From positions 1 through 64,000 of the forward strand of contig JAUSKC010000014.1 of NCBI GenBank assembly GCA_030647125.1: a stretch of DNA of 64,000 bases. The letters run 5' to 3'. Of this stretch, positions 8,675 to 17,774 are shown piece by piece. A model generated the notes under the pieces. It did no database searches. It was not told where the DNA came from and saw nothing but the letters and a program-made list of their open reading frames with translations. This stretch comes from Nanobdellota archaeon (GTDB lineage: Archaea > Nanobdellota > Nanobdellia > Pacearchaeales > GW2011-AR1). The translations under genes were made by a program, and so were the position numbers. The stretch's first letter is position 1; each line of letters begins with the position of its first letter.

Positions 8675-8965
8675 ATGGAAAACATATACGCTGCACTTTT
8701 GTTGCACAAAGCTGGTAAAGATATCAGCGAAGCAAATTTAATGAAGGTGTTAGCTGCCGCCGGCGCTGAGTCTGACGAATCACAAGTCAAATCTCTCGTC
8801 GTTAGTTTGAAGGGCGTAGATATAGAAAAGGAGTTAGAAAGTGCCACATTGGCCGCTGCTGCTCCAGCTAGTGGTGCTAGTGCATCAGCTACGAAGAAAG
8901 AAGAAGCGCCTAAAGAAGAGAAACATGAAGAGGCAGCAGAAGGTTTGAGTGCATTGTTCGGATAG
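8675..8965 (+). CDS. rpl12: Ribosomal protein P1 (archaeal L12)
   Basis: MENIYAALLLHKAGKDISEANLMKVLAAAG ... AAEGLSALFG. Confidence 0.97.
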   Translation: MENIYAALLLHKAGKDISEANLMKVLAAAGAESDESQVKSLVVSLKGVDIEKELESATLAAAAPASGASASATKKEEAPKEEKHEEAAEGLSALFG

Positions 8966-9136
8966 ATTATTATTTTTATTTAAACAACGCCTCAAACCCT
9001 ACACTTTCTTAGCTCGCGCCCTGATTTTGATATTATTTCGAGCTCTTTAGTTTGTACAAGAGAATAGTACATTAAATTTATAATCAACATCACTCTAAGA
9101 AAATAATTCTAAATGATATAAAGAAGTGAATTAAAC

Positions 9137-11083
9137 ATGTTATGGAATTTGTATGAAGGTGAAAGGTTTCTTGCGCCGTTGAAATTCAGCAATGGAAAAA
9201 GCCAGGAAGACGTTATTAAAGAAATTCTAGATTTGATAGGAAAAGGAGAAAAGATAATTTTTGTTCATGGGGTCTGCGGAACTGGGAAAAGTGCAATTGC
9301 TTTAAACCTTGCACGAAAACTTGGAAAAAGCAGCGTGGTTGTTCCGGGGAAGAATCTACAGAATCAATACAAAAGGGACTATGAAGGTGGAAAATACCTC
9401 CTTAAAGACGATGGAAGTAAGTTAAAAATCTCAGTAATAACCGGCAGAAAGAATCATGAGTGCAGATTCTCTAAAGAAAATGAAAAAGGAATTCCCATAA
9501 TAAAAAAAGAAGTTGATTCTACACTTGGAATTTTTAAATTTTCAAAAGAAGAAAGGGAAGAAATGTTTAATAAAAAAAATGATGATAAGTCCGCTGACAG
9601 GTACGATTTACCGTGCAAAATTGAAATAAAAGAAAAGAATTTTAGGAAAATAAAAGAATATCTAAAGCTAAATTCTCACAATATAAATCCCACAAATTTT
9701 ATAACAATAAAAGATGTGAAACGCGCGCCGGTTGCCAGCATTTGCCCGTATTGGAGCCCGGTTGTTCCGGAAGAATTTGATTTGAAAAGTAAAATCTTTG
9801 AAGGTGCAAAGAAAAGAACTTACAAAGGATTAAATGGAATGAAGTTTACATTTTATGAAAGAAAAAAAGGATGTGGCTTTTACGGACAGTTTAATGATTA
9901 TATTGACTCGGATGTAATTGTATTCAATTCGCTGAAATACAAACTTGAGACAGCATTAAACAGAAAACCAGAAACAGAGGTTGAAATTATTGATGAGTGT
10001 GATGAATTTCTTGATAGCTTCTCAAATCAAAGAAGTTTAAATTTGGATAGATTGCAAAATTCATTAAATTATATTTATTCAAGTGAAGAAATTGTGGAAA
10101 AGATTACAGAATCAATTAACAAAATAGTAAAAGAAATAAAGAATGACAGAAGAATAGAAACAGCGCGAATTTCAGGGCAAATTATTCCATTAAAAGACAC
10201 AAAGATATCTGAATTGTTGGATCTGTTTTTGAAGTATCCTGAATTCCTTGCTGAAGTAGATGAAGAAAGTTATTTATTTGAAATCGAAGAGACAGCTAAG
10301 ATGTTCCAGGACTTTCTTGATGAAACATATGTTACATTTCATAAGCTGGAAAACAACTTAATTATTAGTTTGGTTACAACAAACTTAGCAAAAAAATTCA
10401 AAGAAATCGTGGACAAAAATAAGATTATTGTCTTAATGTCTGGCACAGTTCATTCTGAAGATGTTTTAAAGAATGTCTTCGGCCTTGATAATTTTAAAAT
10501 AATAGAGGCCGAAGTTGAGCAGCAAGGGCAAATAACAGTTCAAAGAACAGGTTTAGAATTTGACTGCAAGTATGATAATTTCTTCAATGGAAAGAATTCT
10601 CGGGTAGGATATTTGAAAGCATTGGACAAAAGCTTAGAAATTGCAAAGAAACCGGTTTTGGTTCATGTTAATGCTTTTACTGATTTGCCGTCCGAAAAAG
10701 AAACAGAGGAATTAAAATTAGGAAACTTAATTTCGCGGGAGAAATTACAAGAGATACAAAATGAAGACAAAGAAAGTTCGATGATTAAGAAATTTAAGAA
10801 TGAGGAGATTGATATTTTATTTTCAACACGAAGTTCCCGTGGTATAGACTTTCCGGGAGAGCAATGCAACAGCATTGTGTTTACAAAATATCCCAATCCA
10901 AATGTAAAAGATGCTTTCTGGAAAATCTTAAGCCAGACAAAACCGCAACATTACTGGGCATTTTACAAGGATAAAGCGAAAAGAGAATTGTATCAAAGAA
11001 TTTATAGAGGATTACGTTTTAAGGAAGATCATGTTTTTGTTTTAAGCCCTGACGAAAGGGTCTTGAAAGAATTTGATAATTAA
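9137..11083 (+). CDS. Rad3/XPD/DinG-like SF2 helicase
   Basis: Walker A GVCGTGKSA, DECD box, TRSSRGIDFPGE, C-terminal IYRGLRF; four Cys between motifs I and II compatible with a Fe-S domain. Confidence 0.8.
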   Translation: MLWNLYEGERFLAPLKFSNGKSQEDVIKEILDLIGKGEKIIFVHGVCGTGKSAIALNLARKLGKSSVVVPGKNLQNQYKRDYEGGKYLLKDDGSKLKISVITGRKNHECRFSKENEKGIPIIKKEVDSTLGIFKFSKEEREEMFNKKNDDKSADRYDLPCKIEIKEKNFRKIKEYLKLNSHNINPTNFITIKDVKRAPVASICPYWSPVVPEEFDLKSKIFEGAKKRTYKGLNGMKFTFYERKKGCGFYGQFNDYIDSDVIVFNSLKYKLETALNRKPETEVEIIDECDEFLDSFSNQRSLNLDRLQNSLNYIYSSEEIVEKITESINKIVKEIKNDRRIETARISGQIIPLKDTKISELLDLFLKYPEFLAEVDEESYLFEIEETAKMFQDFLDETYVTFHKLENNLIISLVTTNLAKKFKEIVDKNKIIVLMSGTVHSEDVLKNVFGLDNFKIIEAEVEQQGQITVQRTGLEFDCKYDNFFNGKNSRVGYLKALDKSLEIAKKPVLVHVNAFTDLPSEKETEELKLGNLISREKLQEIQNEDKESSMIKKFKNEEIDILFSTRSSRGIDFPGEQCNSIVFTKYPNPNVKDAFWKILSQTKPQHYWAFYKDKAKRELYQRIYRGLRFKEDHVFVLSPDERVLKEFDN

Positions 11084-11934
11084 TGCATTTTCAACGGCTT
11101 TTCTTTGCTATGCTTTCGCTTTTTGTACCATCGATAAGCAAAGTAAAGCACAACAATTGATAAAATTCCATATATAAAAGACATATATGAAAAATTTGAT
11201 TGACCTGTTGGAACTTGGCGGGAGAAAAGTTTTGAATTAAAATCTAAATTGACCTCGTAAGTTCTCCTTACATTATTTATATCATTATATTGAAGTATGA
11301 CTTTTATAGGGCCGTCTTTTAAGTCAGCGTTGAAAACAACTTGATCATTGTCATTTACATCTAAAGAACCAATAATCTGATAATTAGTTCCGTAAGTTAC
11401 GGCAGTATCTTGAGCAGGTATTTCAATAGTCAAAGCGTCTACATTGTTCTTCCCAACATTTAATATTTGAAGTGTAAGTCGTTTAGTATCAAAAGAATAA
11501 TCTGCAATTTTTACATCAAATTCATTAAGAGGATTTTTTACTTCTATAGGAAAGTCGGTGCTACGAATACCTTGAGAAGAGGAATATTGAACAGTTACGT
11601 TATTTATTCCATCTAAAGCAGAGTTATCAACTCTTAAGGTATAAGGAATTAACCAGTGATCTTTGTAATCCTTAACGTAAGTTCCAGATTTTATAGCGCT
11701 TGAAGAAGGTACACTAGGATCAAGGTAAAATGGATAACTCGGATTTAATTGGAAATTTATTATTCCGCAACTGGTGTCGGCAACTCCACTCAAACCAAAA
11801 ACAACTTTGACATACTCTCCTGGAACAGCAGGATAAGGATCCTGATTAACTATGTACGGCTGCAAAGTGCAAATTGCAGAAGTTAAAGGCAACAAAAGTG
11901 CAGCAAACAAAAATAATATTAATTTCTTTTCCAT
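11080..11934 (-). CDS. Secreted/membrane-anchored S-layer-like domain protein
   Basis: N-terminal signal peptide, beta-rich ectodomain, C-terminal TM followed by basic tail YKKRKHSKEK. Confidence 0.65.
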   Translation of the reverse strand: MEKKLILFLFAALLLPLTSAICTLQPYIVNQDPYPAVPGEYVKVVFGLSGVADTSCGIINFQLNPSYPFYLDPSVPSSSAIKSGTYVKDYKDHWLIPYTLRVDNSALDGINNVTVQYSSSQGIRSTDFPIEVKNPLNEFDVKIADYSFDTKRLTLQILNVGKNNVDALTIEIPAQDTAVTYGTNYQIIGSLDVNDNDQVVFNADLKDGPIKVILQYNDINNVRRTYEVNLDFNSKLFSRQVPTGQSNFSYMSFIYGILSIVVLYFAYRWYKKRKHSKEKPLKMH

Positions 11935-11977
11935 ATTTGATAAAATGAGTTTATGTTTTTAAATTTATTGAAAAATG

Positions 11978-12021
11978 AAACCTAAAGGTTCGATTCAAAA
12001 AAACGCCCGCGCCAGGAATCG
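11978..12021. repeat. 44-nt direct repeat, copy 1 (contains tRNA-Ser 3'-end fragment)
   Basis: aaacctaaaggttcgattcaaaaaaacgcccgcgccaggaatcg identical to 12068-12111, offset exactly 90 nt. Confidence 0.97.
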
Positions 12022-12043
12022 GGCCTCACTCTGTTCGACCTAC

Positions 12044-12065
12044 CAAAAATTGTTTGAAATTTTTG
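12044..12065 (-). terminator. Hairpin between the two 44-nt repeats, possible terminator
   Basis: CAAAAATT-GTTTGA-AATTTTTG perfect 8-bp stem. Confidence 0.35.
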
Positions 12066-12067
12066 CT

Positions 12068-12111
12068 AAACCTAAAGGTTCGATTCAAAAAAACGCCCGC
12101 GCCAGGAATCG
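12068..12111. repeat. 44-nt direct repeat, copy 2 (includes real tRNA-Ser 3' end)
   Basis: Identical to 11978-12021. Confidence 0.97.
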
Positions 12112-12174
12112 AACCTGGGTGCCATAAAGGCCCTGGGCTCAAACCAGGTGCAATACCATTCTGCGCACGCGGGC
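12095..12174 (-). tRNA. tRNA-Ser(TGA)
   Basis: Reverse complement GCCCGCG..CCTGG-TTTGAGC-CCAGG..long variable arm..CCAGG-TTCGATT-CCTGG-CGCGGGC; class II, CCA not encoded, followed by T7. Confidence 0.88.
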
Positions 12175-12259
12175 ATAAAAAAGTTAGAACAAATTTAGTT
12201 TTAAAGTTTTCCTAGAAGACGAAAACAAACAAGTTTGTTTTAAAGTTTGTTATATACTT

Positions 12260-12541
12260 CTAGTCGAAATCAAAAATCCTTTTCCACCACGGCTTTCTTG
12301 GTTTTACATCTGCATAAATTTTATTGTCATTTTCGTCATATACTTCATGTTTTATCGTCGGTTTTTCTTTATTCTCTTTAATACTATCAATTTCTTTGGA
12401 CGCCTGCGCTAAAGCCAGGTCCACTATAGAACGGGCGTAACCCTGTTTAATCAAAGTCCACCTTAAAGAATCCGCAGAGTATCCTTTCTTGATATTTTTC
12501 TTAAAATATTCAACTAATCTGTTTCTTGTCTCTGATCCCAT
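12260..12541 (-). CDS. Small conserved hypothetical protein
   Basis: 93-aa intact ORF; helical N-terminal domain RNRLVEYFKKNIKKGYSADSLRWTLIKQGY. Confidence 0.55.
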   Translation of the reverse strand: MGSETRNRLVEYFKKNIKKGYSADSLRWTLIKQGYARSIVDLALAQASKEIDSIKENKEKPTIKHEVYDENDNKIYADVKPRKPWWKRIFDFD

Positions 12542-12579
12542 AAAAATAGATATTAATGAAATTTAAAAAGATATTCGTG

Positions 12580-13626
12580 TTATTTTGGATTGATTACCGG
12601 CCCTTCAATAAAGACGCCAGAAACCTTTTTCTTTCTGTAAATTTCAAGAATTATTAATAAATAAGAAATTATCAACGGTCCTAAAATAAGTCCCATAACT
12701 CCAAACATGAACAAACCGCCGACCATGCTTATAAGTATGACCCATGAATTCATACTTGTTTTTTGTGAAACAATTGCCGGCCTCAAAATGTGTTCAATTA
12801 TCCAGGAGGCTATTCCAAAGAAGACAATTCCTCCTGCTGCAATATTGCTTCCGCCAACTATAAGGAATACGACTACTGGAATCCATATTAACCCAGTTCC
12901 AATTATAGGTAGAACACCAGCAATAATTGTCAAGAAGGTTAAGAAAAGAGGATTTGGAACTCTAAATATAAAATATCCTACACCAATGATAAAACCTTGC
13001 AATATACCAAGGATAATCTGCCCGTAAATAACAGAACTAGTTATACCGCTTGAGTATTCAAATAATCTTTTCTCAATATCTTTTGAAAAAGGCAACAAAC
13101 TCTTTATATAATCAACCATTTCTTCCTTATCTCTCAAGACAAAAAAGAAAGTAAAAAATACGACGGTAAGTTGCAAAGCAAAGGAGGGAAAATTAAGTAT
13201 AACACTAGTTAAAGAATTTACTAAATCATTTGCTGTTTTTGCTATAAATGAATGCAAAGTAGCGCTGACTTGATTTGTAAAAGATTCAGATGAAAATATC
13301 TTCGGAAAGATAATCTTCAGAGGAGTTATAAAATCAGTTTGCTGCGCAGCGACGTAGATTTTTATTGATTGGGAGATAAGAACTGGCACCAAAAACCAAA
13401 GAGTTAACACAATCAATAAAACCAAGATTGTAGAAATTAAACTTGCAGAAATATTTGGGGATTTTGTTGTCTTGAGAGTAAAATTATAAATCGGGGAAAA
13501 GATATACGCCAAAATTATTCCCAAAACAATTGACATTAAAATTGGCTTAATCAAAAAGAACGCGAGAACTCCTAGAATAATTAAAATCGCCGTCGTCATA
13601 ATCTTATTAATATATTGGTCATCCAT
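12580..13626 (-). CDS. AI-2E family transporter (PerM-like)
   Basis: Multi-TM; VLPIIGTGLIWIPVVVFLIVGG, LILGPLIISYLLIILEIY. Confidence 0.85.
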   Translation of the reverse strand: MDDQYINKIMTTAILIILGVLAFFLIKPILMSIVLGIILAYIFSPIYNFTLKTTKSPNISASLISTILVLLIVLTLWFLVPVLISQSIKIYVAAQQTDFITPLKIIFPKIFSSESFTNQVSATLHSFIAKTANDLVNSLTSVILNFPSFALQLTVVFFTFFFVLRDKEEMVDYIKSLLPFSKDIEKRLFEYSSGITSSVIYGQIILGILQGFIIGVGYFIFRVPNPLFLTFLTIIAGVLPIIGTGLIWIPVVVFLIVGGSNIAAGGIVFFGIASWIIEHILRPAIVSQKTSMNSWVILISMVGGLFMFGVMGLILGPLIISYLLIILEIYRKKKVSGVFIEGPVINPK

Positions 13627-13709
13627 GCTATTTGTATGCAGTTTAAATTTATAAACCTTGATATTTTGTTTTTGAAAAAGTTTAAAAGCTGCTGCGAATT
13701 TTCTTTCGG

Positions 13710-14423
13710 ATGAATTTTATAAAAAAAGTCGCCGATAAAATCTTTGATGAGAATGTTCATGCACAATTTGTTAAATTTAGTAAGGGCGAATTTAGAAATC
13801 GCGCGGTGATAAAGGCGCGTTGCGTGAAAGGAAAATACACAATTAATACGTCGGCAGAGTTTGCAAATGAACTTGTTAGAGATGTCGCTGAAAAGGTTGG
13901 CGATGCACGTGTTCAAATTACAGGCGCAATTGTTTCAACTTCTGACTTAAAGGGAAAAATTGATTTTAAAGAGATAAAACAATTTCAAGGAGTCAAACGA
14001 TATTTGATCGAAAAGGAAATGTCTGGAAAAGAAATTGTAAATTTAATAAAAGAATTTCCAAAGGCATTTTTTGCTTTGTCTTTCAAAACGCATGATGGTC
14101 TGACAGAATTGAAGATAAAACCAAAGGCGCCAAAGTCGGGCAAACCTGGAAGCAAAGGGGAAGAAGCGCCAAATCCAGATTTTTGCAAATTAATTACCAA
14201 TGATGAAAAGCTTGGGAAAAGTTTTGTTTTAGAAAGGCCGGAATTCAAGGAAGCTGTAATAAACCATACTTTCTTTGTTGAAGATATAGTTGTTCCTGAA
14301 GAAATGAAAAAAGAAAAGGACTTTGCTAAAGTAAGAGAACTTGCAAAAAGAAAAGGAAAAATTGCGCGTATTGCTAAAATCGACGGGCAAGAGATTAAAA
14401 GTGAATTGGAATTTGAGGCCTAG
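13710..14423 (+). CDS. Conserved hypothetical protein
   Basis: 237-aa intact ORF, no family recognised. Confidence 0.6.
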   Translation: MNFIKKVADKIFDENVHAQFVKFSKGEFRNRAVIKARCVKGKYTINTSAEFANELVRDVAEKVGDARVQITGAIVSTSDLKGKIDFKEIKQFQGVKRYLIEKEMSGKEIVNLIKEFPKAFFALSFKTHDGLTELKIKPKAPKSGKPGSKGEEAPNPDFCKLITNDEKLGKSFVLERPEFKEAVINHTFFVEDIVVPEEMKKEKDFAKVRELAKRKGKIARIAKIDGQEIKSELEFEA

Positions 14424-14704
14424 CGAAGACCCACTCTACATCTTTCTTCAAGATATTTTTTATTTGATTTTCTCATACTTACACCCCAACACGGAGAGTG
14501 ATGAACTGCATTTCTAGCACGATCACCACCATGTGAATTAGGTTTGTAACCTGCATCTCCCCATTTTCTCTTCATTATTGATGATGCAAGCTTAATGTGA
14601 TACTTCTCGTAAAACATTTCTATTGCTAATGATATAGAATTTGAAGAAAGAGAGTATAATTCTAAAGCGTAAGCATTTTGTTCAGGTGAAAATGGTGCTG
14701 GCAT
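14420..14704 (-). CDS. Hypothetical protein, possible HTH
   Basis: Intact ORF; helical SPEQNAYALELYSLSSNSISLAIEMFYEKYHIKLASSIMKRKWGDAGY. Confidence 0.45.
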   Translation of the reverse strand: MPAPFSPEQNAYALELYSLSSNSISLAIEMFYEKYHIKLASSIMKRKWGDAGYKPNSHGGDRARNAVHHSPCWGVSMRKSNKKYLEERCRVGLR

Positions 14705-14744
14705 AAAAAAACATTCAATGTTCTATTTATAAATATTGTGATAA

Positions 14745-14951
14745 TTATTTAACTTTTGTAAGACGTTTTGCTAGATAAGAATTAGATCTTATCTCTGCAT
14801 CAAGAGGAGAATGATCTCCAAAAGAGTATCTTACTTGAGAATAAGGCCTTCCACTTCGCATCTCAAGTTCCAAATCAATTAATGCCTGATTTCGAGTCAT
14901 ATCTAAAGGGCCAATAACTTTATCAGCATCAATAATTCTTCTTGAAACCAT
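14745..14951 (-). CDS. Hypothetical 68-aa protein
   Basis: Intact ORF in its own intergenic interval. Confidence 0.35.
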   Translation of the reverse strand: MVSRRIIDADKVIGPLDMTRNQALIDLELEMRSGRPYSQVRYSFGDHSPLDAEIRSNSYLAKRLTKVK

Positions 14952-15018
14952 AAATTGTTTAGGATTGTGAAATATATAAGTTTATTCAAAAAAGAGTTGC
15001 AGATTTCATCCCACAACG

Positions 15019-15026
15019 TTTAAAAA
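15019..15026 (+). promoter_or_regulatory. TATA-like element for uL3-led ribosomal operon
   Basis: GTTTAAAAACC about 60 nt upstream of uL3 ATG. Confidence 0.4.
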
Positions 15027-15086
15027 CCTATTTTTTCTAAACATTTTGTTCCAGGAAAGATAAAATGATATCCGCATTAATTAGAT

Positions 15087-16037
15087 ATGGCAACAAGAAA
15101 AGCACCAAGGAAAGGAAGTTTACAATTTTGGCCCAGAAAACGGGCAAGTAAGTTTTTACCTAGAGTCAACTGGGAAATTTTGCCACAAGATAGTTCTGTT
15201 AAATTGCAAGGTTTCATTTGCTATAAAGCTGGAATGAAGTCGGCTTACGTTAAAGACAACACACCTGACTCTATGACTAAAGGAAAAGGAATAGTCGTGC
15301 CTGTTACAATTCTTGAATGCCCTACAATGAGAATTTATTCTGTTAGATTTTACAAAGATGGGATTGTTGCAAAGGACATACTCGCGGAAAGTTTTGATAA
15401 AGAACTTAAAAGAAAAGTTAGCATACCTAAGAAAAAGCATGAATTTGGAAAAGTAAATCATGAAAACTATGATAATGTTAAGATAATTATTTATTCACAA
15501 GTTAAAAAAATTGGCTTGAAAAAGACGCCTGACTTGAGCGAAGTTGCTTTGTCTGGAAGTTTGCAAGAAAAAATCAATTTTATCAAAGAAAACTTGCATA
15601 AAGAATTTAGCATTTCAGATTTTTTTGGCAAAGGTGAATTGATTGATGTAAGGGGCTTAACAAGAGGAAAAGGTTTGCAAGGACCTGTAAGAAGATTCGG
15701 TATAACTTTGAAATTCCATAAATCAGAAAAAGGAGTTAGAAGACCAGGGAGTTTGGGACCTTGGCATCCTGCAAGGACGACTTTCAGAGCGCCTATGGCC
15801 GGACAATTAGGAATGTTTACACGAGTAGTTTACAACAATAAAATTTTGAGTATTGCAAAGCATACTGAAAAAAAAGAGTTGAATAATATAAAAAATTATG
15901 GAAATGTTCACGGAGATTATATTGTCGTAGCTGGTTCGGTTCAAGGCACAGCAAAAAGACAGCTTTTGATAACAAGATCTTTTAGACCGACGGCAAAACA
16001 ATCAAAGAAAAATATGGAGTTTGTGGAATTGAGATGA
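15087..16037 (+). CDS. rpl3: Ribosomal protein uL3
   Basis: RGLTRGKGLQGPVRRFGI; GPWHPARTTFRAPMAGQLG. Confidence 0.98.
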   Translation: MATRKAPRKGSLQFWPRKRASKFLPRVNWEILPQDSSVKLQGFICYKAGMKSAYVKDNTPDSMTKGKGIVVPVTILECPTMRIYSVRFYKDGIVAKDILAESFDKELKRKVSIPKKKHEFGKVNHENYDNVKIIIYSQVKKIGLKKTPDLSEVALSGSLQEKINFIKENLHKEFSISDFFGKGELIDVRGLTRGKGLQGPVRRFGITLKFHKSEKGVRRPGSLGPWHPARTTFRAPMAGQLGMFTRVVYNNKILSIAKHTEKKELNNIKNYGNVHGDYIVVAGSVQGTAKRQLLITRSFRPTAKQSKKNMEFVELR

Positions 16038-16828
16038 AAGTTCAAGTTTATTCAATAAGTGGAGAAAAGAAAAAAGAAATTGAATTACCAAAGGTCTTTG
16101 AAAGCCCTATAAGAGTTGATATTTTATCTAAAGTTTTGGAGGCACGCAAAATGGAACAACCATTCGCTCCATCACCCGTTGCAGGAAAACAGCATTCAGC
16201 TTCGGGAGTGATAAACCATAGAAGACATGTTTGGAAGACATCTTATGGAAGAGGAATGTCAAGAGTTCCGCGAAAAGCAATGTCAATAAAAGGAACTCAG
16301 TTTAATTGGGTTGCAGCTGAAAGCCCGCAGACACGAGGCGGTAGAAGAGCTCATCCACCAAAAATAATTGCAAGAATGAATACAAAAAAGATAAACAAAA
16401 AAGAAAATAAAATTGCGTTTGAAAGCGCATTAAGCGCGACGGCAAATGAAAAATATGTTCAGGGCAAATATTCAAGTTTGAAAGATGTAAAAATAGGCAA
16501 AGTTCCTTTTGTTTTGGAAAATACTGGAAAAGTAAAAGTAAAAGAATTTGTTAATGGATTGAAAAAGATTTTGGGAGAGACATTAAGCCAAGTTGGATTC
16601 AGGGAAAAATCAGTAAGAGCGGGAAGAGGGAAGATGAGAGGGAGAAAATATAAAACAAATGCTGGTTTGTTGCTTGTCGTCGGAAAAGATGAAAAGATTA
16701 AAATGAAAGTTGTTGATATTGCACATGCAGACGCTTTGAATGTTGTGGACTTAGCAAAAGGCGGACCGGGACGACTTACAATTTATACTGAAAATGCAAT
16801 TAAGGAAATACAGGAGAGAATGAAATGA
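16034..16828 (+). CDS. rpl4: Ribosomal protein uL4
   Basis: GRGMSRVPRKAMS; RRAHPPK; RAGRGKMRGRKYK. Confidence 0.98.
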   Translation: MKVQVYSISGEKKKEIELPKVFESPIRVDILSKVLEARKMEQPFAPSPVAGKQHSASGVINHRRHVWKTSYGRGMSRVPRKAMSIKGTQFNWVAAESPQTRGGRRAHPPKIIARMNTKKINKKENKIAFESALSATANEKYVQGKYSSLKDVKIGKVPFVLENTGKVKVKEFVNGLKKILGETLSQVGFREKSVRAGRGKMRGRKYKTNAGLLLVVGKDEKIKMKVVDIAHADALNVVDLAKGGPGRLTIYTENAIKEIQERMK

Positions 16829-17067
16829 ACTTAAAACCAATATCGACGGAAAAAGCAGTCATGATGATTGAAGCACTAAACATTTTGGCATTCGAAGTTC
16901 CAAGAAATGTAAATAAAAACGAGATAAAGAAAGAAGTTGAAGAAACTTTGGAAATAAAAGTTGATGATGTCAGAACACAAATAAGAAACGGGAAGAAAAT
17001 TGCTTATGTTAAATTAAATAAAAAGAATCTTGCGATTGACGTTGCAACGAAGATAGGATTAATGTAA
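16825..17067 (+). CDS. rpl23: Ribosomal protein uL23
   Basis: PISTEKAVMMIE...GKKIAYVKL; operon position. Confidence 0.96.
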   Translation: MNLKPISTEKAVMMIEALNILAFEVPRNVNKNEIKKEVEETLEIKVDDVRTQIRNGKKIAYVKLNKKNLAIDVATKIGLM

Positions 17068-17072
17068 ATAAA

Positions 17073-17774
17073 ATGGCAAAGACAATAATATCCCAAGCAC
17101 GAGGACATGGAAGTTCAACTTACCGCGTTAGATCTAAGATTTTCAAATATAGAATACAATATCCGAGAAACTTGAGTGGAAACGGAAAGGTTATAAAATT
17201 AATATCAAGCGGAGCACATTACGCACCAATTGCAAAAGTGCAACACAGCGAAGGTGTTTTTTACATTCCAGCATTCAACAACATGTATCAAGAACAAGAA
17301 TTAAAATTTGAAACGGACGAAGTTAAAGATGGAAATATACTAAGATTAAAAAATATCCCTGTAAAAACTAAAATTTATAATATTGAATCCAGGCCTAACG
17401 ACGGCGGGCGATTTATAAGAACTGGTGGAACTTCAGGAATAATTACAAGAATTGTTGGAAATGAAGTTTATGTTTTACTTCCATCGAAAAAAGAAAAGGC
17501 ATTCAATCCAGAATGCAGAGCTACTATTGGAACTATTGCAGGGCATGGAAGAAAAGAAAAACCTTTCGTAAAAGCTGGAAGAAAATTCCATTTGATGAGA
17601 ACAAAAAGCAAATTATGGCCGAGAACTTCCGCAATCAAAGTTAATGCAATTGACCATCCATTCGGATCAGGAAGAGGAAAAGTTCCTAAATCAAAGATTG
17701 CTAAGAGAAATGCACCTCCTGGAGCAAAAGTAGGACATATAAGACCAAGAAGAACTGGTAGGAAGAAAAAATAA
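17073..17774 (+). CDS. rpl2: Ribosomal protein uL2
   Basis: AGHGRKEKPFVKAGRKFH; NAIDHPFGSGRG. Confidence 0.97.
   Translation: MAKTIISQARGHGSSTYRVRSKIFKYRIQYPRNLSGNGKVIKLISSGAHYAPIAKVQHSEGVFYIPAFNNMYQEQELKFETDEVKDGNILRLKNIPVKTKIYNIESRPNDGGRFIRTGGTSGIITRIVGNEVYVLLPSKKEKAFNPECRATIGTIAGHGRKEKPFVKAGRKFHLMRTKSKLWPRTSAIKVNAIDHPFGSGRGKVPKSKIAKRNAPPGAKVGHIRPRRTGRKKK

Noticed and set aside
8966-9136. Structured RNA in the P1-helicase intergenic region
   Set aside because: Only weak short inverted repeats (GTAC, GAGCT) plus an ordinary AT-rich promoter; not convincing.
11978-12021. A second tRNA-Ser gene
   Set aside because: Only the 3' end matches; no anticodon arm or 5' acceptor strand, so it is a fragment.
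15066-15155. Out-of-frame sORF MISALIRYGNKKST... overlapping uL3 start
   Set aside because: Overlaps uL3 in another frame with no coupling geometry; likely chance.
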